Shown here: one piece after another, positions 58,877-64,000 of the stretch
Layout of the letters: each line of letters begins with the position of its first letter
How positions within the stretch are numbered: position 1 is the stretch's first letter
From: Polytrichum commune
Taxonomy: Eukaryota; Streptophyta; Polytrichopsida; Polytrichales; Polytrichaceae
Assembly: GCA_950295325.1 (NCBI GenBank)
Contig: OX485803.1
Location: 8,186,001-8,250,000, forward strand
Length of the DNA stretch: 64,000 bases
Direction of reading: 5' to 3'
Made by a program: the position numbers and the translations under genes
Notes under the pieces: model-generated
The model's database searches: none
The model's input: only the letters and a program-made list of their open reading frames with translations
Told to the model about the DNA's origin: nothing

Positions 58877-59281
58877 CACGGGGAGGTCACTTCATTGTCA
58901 AGTTGACACCACGTGTAGACAAAGTTTGCTACCCCTATATTACATGCCATAAATAATTTTAAAATTTATGATATTTTTTCTACATATACATAACCATTGA
59001 TAGTATCTTTTGTATACTTTTTTGAAATTTTTGGTCATCTTTATTTTTTTTAGTAATTTTTTTAGTTCAATTCTGTGTCATTCTAGTTAGAAACGGTATG
59101 TTTTATGGAAAAAAAAAAATCATCAAATTTAGTTACCACTTTTGACTATGTCATAGGTACTGTGTATATCTACTCATGAAAAAAAATTGATAAAATTTTG
59201 ACCCATTTTGGTGGTGCAACTTACCAAAAGAAGATTTTTTTTGGTCGCATGTGAACTTGACAATGGAGTGATCTACCCGTG
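58877..59281. mobile_element. hAT-like non-autonomous transposon, 8-bp target duplication
   Basis: The ends CACGGGGAGGTCACTTCATT and (reverse complement of the right end) CACGGGTAGATCACTCCATT continue to pair through TGTCAAGTT. A perfect 8-bp direct repeat AGTACCCT lies immediately outside (58869-58876 and 59282-59289). Termini match the element at 32609-33170. The body (405 bp) is AT-rich without a transposase frame. Confidence 0.9.
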
Positions 59282-59631
59282 AGTACCCTATATTAGGTTT
59301 CACCCTACTTCTAATATTTCACTGGTGAAGTACCCGCGGATTTTTTTTCACCAAAGGAAAGATGCACCTCCAAACATTGGATGGTCGCTCCCTTCCTTTT
59401 CAAGATAACCCTAATAATTGATGGACATTTATGTTCACAATATTAATACAACGTAGCCCCCTTTATTTCCAATACCCCAAGGACTCGTACACATGGATAG
59501 ATGAAGTTGGTGGGCCCAATCTGTGTATATCCAAAGATTTGTTGAAACCAAATTTGTTTATGCTTCAAAGAAAAGATACACCTCCAAACACTGGAAGGTT
59601 GTTTCTCTCCTTTTAAATATAACTCTAAGGG

Positions 59632-59775
59632 CCATTCTATACATGTGACCAAGGGTTGTGACACAAGATGACTCAAATTTTTCAAGGTCATGGTGGGCAA
59701 TTTGTCGACTATGACCAAGGAAAATTCACATACTTTTTAAGAATCTTGGTCACATGACTTAATGTGAAGCACCCT
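59632..59775. mobile_element. Possible small MITE
   Basis: AAGGGCCATTC...CATGTGACCAAG near the left end pairs with CTTGGTCACATG...GAAGCACCCTTT at the right. The 12-bp inner core is exact. No clear target duplication. Confidence 0.4.
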
Positions 59776-60020
59776 TTGATTAGGTTGTAGTGTTTTTAAT
59801 GAATTGCTAAAAATTTGGAATCACTAACATAATTCTTATTAAAACTATATACATCTAAATATAAACATCACTAACGTTGGTTGGGGATAGGAATAAGCTA
59901 GATTCTATTCCAAATCATACTATATTTATTCTCACAACAAAGCACTGCATTGATAGATTCAAGTTGAAACACTCAGGTGAAGTAACGTACTAACATTAGT
60001 CTGTTCAGTCTACCATCGTA

Positions 60021-60267
60021 ACCTTTAGTTTCCACTGAGACGGTTCCCTTGTTGGAAAATATGGGTGACTACCAAACAAATATCAATTTTAGTCATGTAA
60101 TATTCCACATCACTCCTGCGTCACTTTCCCATTCAATTTTTGACATGGTCACTTTCATTTTTGGTGACCTTGTGGAAAACAAAGTTGGACCTCCACTCAT
60201 TTCTCAACCAATGAGAGAATCAAAGAAGTGGCGATCATGATCACTGGTCACTAGTGTAAACATGCCC
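60021..60267. mobile_element. Possible MITE, TTTACACTA-type terminus
   Basis: The right end reads inward as GGGCATGTTTACACTAGTGA, like the termini at 7080 and 22647. The left partner (TAGTTTCCACTGAGAC) is weak, but the next segment (CTTGTTGGAAAATATGGGTGA) resembles the same position in the 22647 element. Confidence 0.4.
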
Positions 60268-60369
60268 TACTAGTTGATAGAAATTGGGGAACATGAAATG
60301 AAATGAAATTGATTCCAAAGGCTAATGGGACCAATGCCCAGGAAATTTTGGGGCATAGTTGGTCAAGAT

Positions 60370-60578
60370 CCCAATTATTCTGAATCCAATTGGTTACATG
60401 TTGACATCTTTTGGTGTTGCTCTATTCGTTTGAGGTATATTCTTCTATAGATTCCTCTAAAATGATCGGTAATTCTCATGAAGTCTCGAACTTCAACCGG
60501 TTGTTTCTTAAACTCAGCCGGTTCATCTGCAACTAACCACCGGTTCTCCCTGAGCCCTGAATGGGACCCTCTTACCAA
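60370..60578 (-). repeat. Dispersed repeat family D3, minus-strand copy with open frame
   Basis: Collinear in reverse with 48325-48540. Its 67-codon frame keeps EFKKQPVEVRDFMRITDHFR, the counterpart of the frame at 48334. An old coding origin is possible; no family recognised. Confidence 0.75.
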
Positions 60579-60787
60579 TACCTAAGGTTGACTGATACCC
60601 ATGGAATGGAAGAATTGATACATGTGCCGACCCGCCCTGCCCGTGACAGTAGTAGTACTCCAGTGGGCAGTTGAATAATTATTATACCAAAAACTCCAGG
60701 TTCTGAATTTTCCACAGGGTGGAAGAGTTCGGATGATTGGCACCTTGGATTTATTTGCCACTCTCAGCCATAGCCACACTTTTTGGT

Positions 60788-61037
60788 CTAATTAGTGTGG
60801 GACACACTAATTCCCAATGACCCACACTATTATTATTATTATTGTTATTTGAAGTGGCTCACTGTATATTCCAGTGGGAAGAATTAGTGTGAGCTTGTTT
60901 GTCTGCATATTTGGATCGAAATCCAAGGCAAGGCAAGTACTAGAAAATTACTAATGTTTACCAGGGGAAGTACCATAGTGTGAGCCACACTGAATTCCAA
61001 CCCACAAGAATTCCCCCACCCACACTAATTAGACAAA
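60788..61037. mobile_element. MITE-like element, GTCTAATTAGTGTGGG termini
   Basis: The terminal 16 bp are an exact inverted repeat (start at 60787/60788, end near 61037). The same family as the shorter element at 7795-7947. An (ATT)n tract at 60829-60843 and internal repeats of the terminal motif lie inside. No transposase frame. Confidence 0.72.
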
Positions 61038-61600
61038 ACAATGTAGAATTATTCTTCACACTGCAAGGGGGATTTTTTTTTGTCAACATACAATATAATA
61101 TATACATACATACATATATATATATCTACACACACACACATATTCCAGGTAGTACAAGTTGCGGGGATGGATACTTCCCAGGAAAAATATATCTCATTAC
61201 TGTGCACTAAATCCCAACTGAATTCTGGATGTAAGTGTAATTTGAAAACGTCATAAGTATGGCTGCACGGACAGAACCACGAGCTCATCCGGCCTCCCCA
61301 TGGATGGATGGATGGATGGGATTGGATGAGAAATCTGGCCGACAAAAAGGTGGAGAGCGGCAGGGCAGCCGGACAGCTTAAATTTGTAAAGGACCATCCG
61401 GGAGGATGATGATGAGGAGGAGGAGGCTGGGGAGGCTATGTTATATGATGTGTGTCAAGTAAGTAGGGGCTACGTAGTAGGATGTGGGCTATGATAATCT
61501 GTAAGCTTATGGCCCCTGCCAGGCAGTGACCCAGTGGGAAACATTCATTTCCATCATCATCATCATCGGTTTTTGATAACCTTAACTCAACTTACATGTG

Positions 61601-61601
<1 letters not shown>
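61038..61601. other. Microsatellite-bearing intergenic stretch
   Basis: TA/CA runs near 61100-61142, (GGAT)n at 61302-61320, GAGGAT/GGA triplets near 61405-61425. No gene recognised. Confidence 0.5.

Positions 61602-61634
<33 letters not shown>
61602..61634. repeat. (TA)n microsatellite
   Basis: About 16 TA units. Confidence 0.97.
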
Positions 61635-61637
<3 letters not shown>

Positions 61638-62309
61638 TTCTCTCTTGTGTGCCCGCCCTCGTTTTCAACGAACGGCGACGGCTCTACCACGTACACTATT
61701 TGCAACGGCCCTAAACTAGATGCCTAGAGGTCTCAAAGTGCCATGCCCGCTAATTGCCAATACGAGTCCATTCGTCAACATAAGTAGTACCTTCTTTCAG
61801 TGAAACTATGTCTACTTAATGATATTGGAGTAGTACATCGGGATATTTTAGATGACAGTCTTGCGTTTTAGTATGCAAGGGGAAGATATTTTTTAGCGTA
61901 CTAATGGTAAGTGTCATGCATTTACGTCATAATTTGCAAGAGGAAGATATTCTTGAACATACTAATGGCAAGTGTACACTTAAGTCAACTTAGTAGACCA
62001 TTATATAAGATAGGCATGCACGTCGTACCATTATTGAGCACACTCATGCTAAGATACTAGTAAGCGCACTTGACAACAAAGTGTCATGAGGTGACGCTTG
62101 TGGTGAAGTTGTTAATCATCAGTGTAACCTAGCATATGCTTCATAATAGGGTAAGGGACACTATTACGCAATAGTGATAGCGAAACGAAATGCCCTTGAC
62201 AAGGATGGTATGAAAAGAAACCAAGTATGATACAACGCACCATGTGACGAATAAGGGTCAGCTATTTCAGTTCCTTTAAAGACGGCTCATCTTGGAGAGA
62301 AGGATTCAT
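61635..62309. other. Intergenic; two-copy ~60-bp repeat
   Basis: TGCAAGGGGAAGATATTTTT...TACTAATGGTAAGTGTC at about 61875 repeats as TGCAAGAGGAAGATATTCTT...TACTAATGGCAAGTGTA at about 61937. No gene recognised. Confidence 0.5.
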
Positions 62310-62470
62310 CACATACGAACGTGCCTCTCATCCATTCAACATGAAAGCTTGACCCCTCTACGTTTGTGGCCGATTCCTCCGAAATGGCTTGGACTAGACT
62401 AATGTGGAGTCTTGGAAGCCGATGCCGGTGTCCAATCAACTAGAAATACGACTATGTCCGGGCTGCTGCG
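62310..62470 (-). repeat. Reverse-oriented fragment of the ~200-bp repeat
   Basis: GTGCCTCTCATCCATTCAAC then ATGAAAGCTTGACCCC and GTTTGTGGCCGATTC...GGACTAGACTAATGTGG match the reverse complement of the 10001-10753 unit and the fragment at 57350. Confidence 0.6.
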
Positions 62471-62719
62471 CCAATTATCAACAACGTTCAACTTTAGTGT
62501 GGCCTACTCAACGTTCGTGATTTGGAAACCCTCCCTCATTACCAGCTCACACTACTTGGTGGGAAGACCCACCTGGTGTATCATGCCAAACTATCATTCC
62601 CACTGCCAAGGCACGACTCCAATCCGAACTGAGGTGGGTTTTGAAGGATGATGATGTGAAGCGGATAGAAATTATTTCGGCGCCAGTCAATGGCTTTGTT
62701 TGGAGCGTTTGTCGCATTG

Positions 62720-62759
<40 letters not shown>

Positions 62760-63282
62760 AAGGATTCAGGCCACAAGTCCCAGGGGCAGGGGCAGGGGCA
62801 GGGGCAGACAAAGAAAGGAAGTGATTATGCATGCACAGGCAGGCAGCAAGCATAGGTGGTAGGAAGGACAGTCTTTGCGGTGTGATGACTTGGGCAGGCC
62901 GGTGCCCTCCTCCAATATTGTCGTACGGCGGGCTGGCTGGCTGGCTGAATCTGAGTAAGGTAGCAGTGGTACCTTCCTTCAACTGCCCCTCCCCTCCCCT
63001 CCCCTCCCCTCCCTCCCTAACCAAAAATGTTTGAGAGCAGAGCCGATCCGCAGGCGGGCAACAGGCAGGGGCAGGGCTGGTGCATGATCATAACTTCTCC
63101 ACCAGATTCGCAAGAGGAGAGGCACTATTGAGCATTTTCGGAGGAGCTGGGGCAGCTCAGGCTGCTGGTCAGTCAGTCAGTCAGTTGCAAGTAGTACTTG
63201 TTTTTTGTTTGGGCCTTGAAATCCCATATTTGTCAGTCTGCGCAGACACTTGTTTCATTTGTAGCAGCCACTGCCACACACC

Positions 63283-63342
<60 letters not shown>

Positions 63343-63500
63343 TCCACAAATTCGGTTTTGGAGCTCTTTTCAAGAGAGTCCTGCAAATTAAACCGGTGGT
63401 GGTGGGGGGGGGGGGGAGCTTTCGGGCACCATATCCACTGTGGAGAGAGACTGTTTACTTGAGAAGGGAAAGAGCCGGCCCCAGCAATGGTGATTAGGTT
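62471..63500. other. Microsatellite cluster, no gene supported
   Basis: (CT)n at 62723-62757, (GGGGCA)n at about 62781-62806, (GGCT)n near 62932-62946, (CCCCT)n at about 62985-63017, (CAGT)n at 63168-63186, (AG)n at 63287-63337 and 13 G at 63404-63416. The frames of 99-147 codons here are translations of these tracts. Confidence 0.75.
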
Positions 63501-64000
63501 ACGCATTCAAATTACTTTGGGTCAAAACCAGATAAAAAAAAATTATAACTTTGTTTATTCATATGCACAGCAACCAACAAGAAAATTTACAATTCATGTG
63601 ATTTGTTACTATGGTAGTGAATGTTCAGAATAGTGTGAAATGCAGATATTATATTAGTGTGAGGCAACCTCCTTGCACATACATACCAGTGTAGCAACGA
63701 AGAGTGGCCCACGATGACATCGTTTGGGCACGGGTCCGCCTTCTTTCCGAATCGTTCTTGGTATTCTTGGCGTCATGTGAAAATTTTGCACCAATGCTCT
63801 TCGCTCCCACCGAATGCGGGTCTCGAAAGGCTCCTCAAAAAACTAGCAACACGGGACTGAATGGCGGGCGAGGATCTTGAGGTGCCGAGGGGTTGGGTTG
63901 CTTTCCGGCGTTATTTTGGAATTATTTCTACACCGTAGTAGCAAGCATTCAAAACTTTAGAAGAGTTCAATTTTTTCGCCGCTACATGGCCCAAACACCC
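63501..64000. other. No gene seen at the window end
   Basis: 63700-63900 is somewhat GC-richer, but no frame of useful length or motif was found. A gene starting beyond the edge cannot be excluded. Confidence 0.4.

Noticed and set aside
62581-63391. Frames of 99-147 codons rich in RE/ER and GP repeats
   Set aside because: Translations of AG, CT, GGGGCA and CCCCT microsatellites.

Overview
This window looks like intergenic DNA from a large, repeat-rich plant (streptophyte) nuclear genome. The evidence is plant-type telomere-like CCCTAAA blocks, two telo boxes in front of the one convincing gene, long dinucleotide microsatellites, many 9-18 nt G or C runs in otherwise AT-rich DNA, and remnants of eukaryotic DNA transposons and a LINE. 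The species cannot be fixed from the sequence. No prokaryotic gene organisation, CRISPR array or rRNA/tRNA gene was seen.

The only gene that appears intact is at 873-1766: an intronless BUD23-type 18S rRNA (guanine-N7)-methyltransferase with two telo boxes upstream. Its 3' flank has been amplified into a degenerate array of roughly 330-365 bp units (1820-3530 and 4186-4800), each carrying a short telomere-like block. One distant unit (4186) appears to include a copy of the last codons of the gene. Two recognisable broken genes lie elsewhere: a small heat-shock protein (HSP20) fragment with a frameshift at 27001-27273, and a LINE C-terminal fragment on the minus strand at 42126-42608. A degenerate pogo/Tigger-like element (49374-51207) carries a decayed DDE transposase on the minus strand.

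The rest is repeats. Two hAT-like non-autonomous elements with related termini and perfect 8-bp target duplications lie at 32609-33170 and 58877-59281. A Harbinger-like MITE with a 29-bp perfect terminal inverted repeat and TTA target duplication lies at 7080-7450. Other inverted-repeat elements lie near 7795, 12301, 17636, 22647, 23452, 46515, 46762, 59632, 60021 and 60788. There are a six-copy 270-bp satellite (20661-22286), a four-copy array of about 200 bp units (10001-10753), an exact 192-bp tandem duplication (34019-34402), a degenerate array at 37500-38790 and a minisatellite at 44290-44640. At least three dispersed families recur in both orientations (D1 around 5049, 34019, 36262 and others; D2 around 29325, 52096, 57620; D3 around 47405, 48325, 60370). 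A perfect 48-bp inverted repeat bounds 3770-5632.

The genes do not form a functional system together. The window is one housekeeping gene beside a long tract of mobile-element and satellite DNA. Alignments were made by eye, so percentages are deliberately sparse and boundaries are approximate unless a target duplication fixes them. No previously undescribed multi-gene system was found; the best leads are repeat-biology ones.
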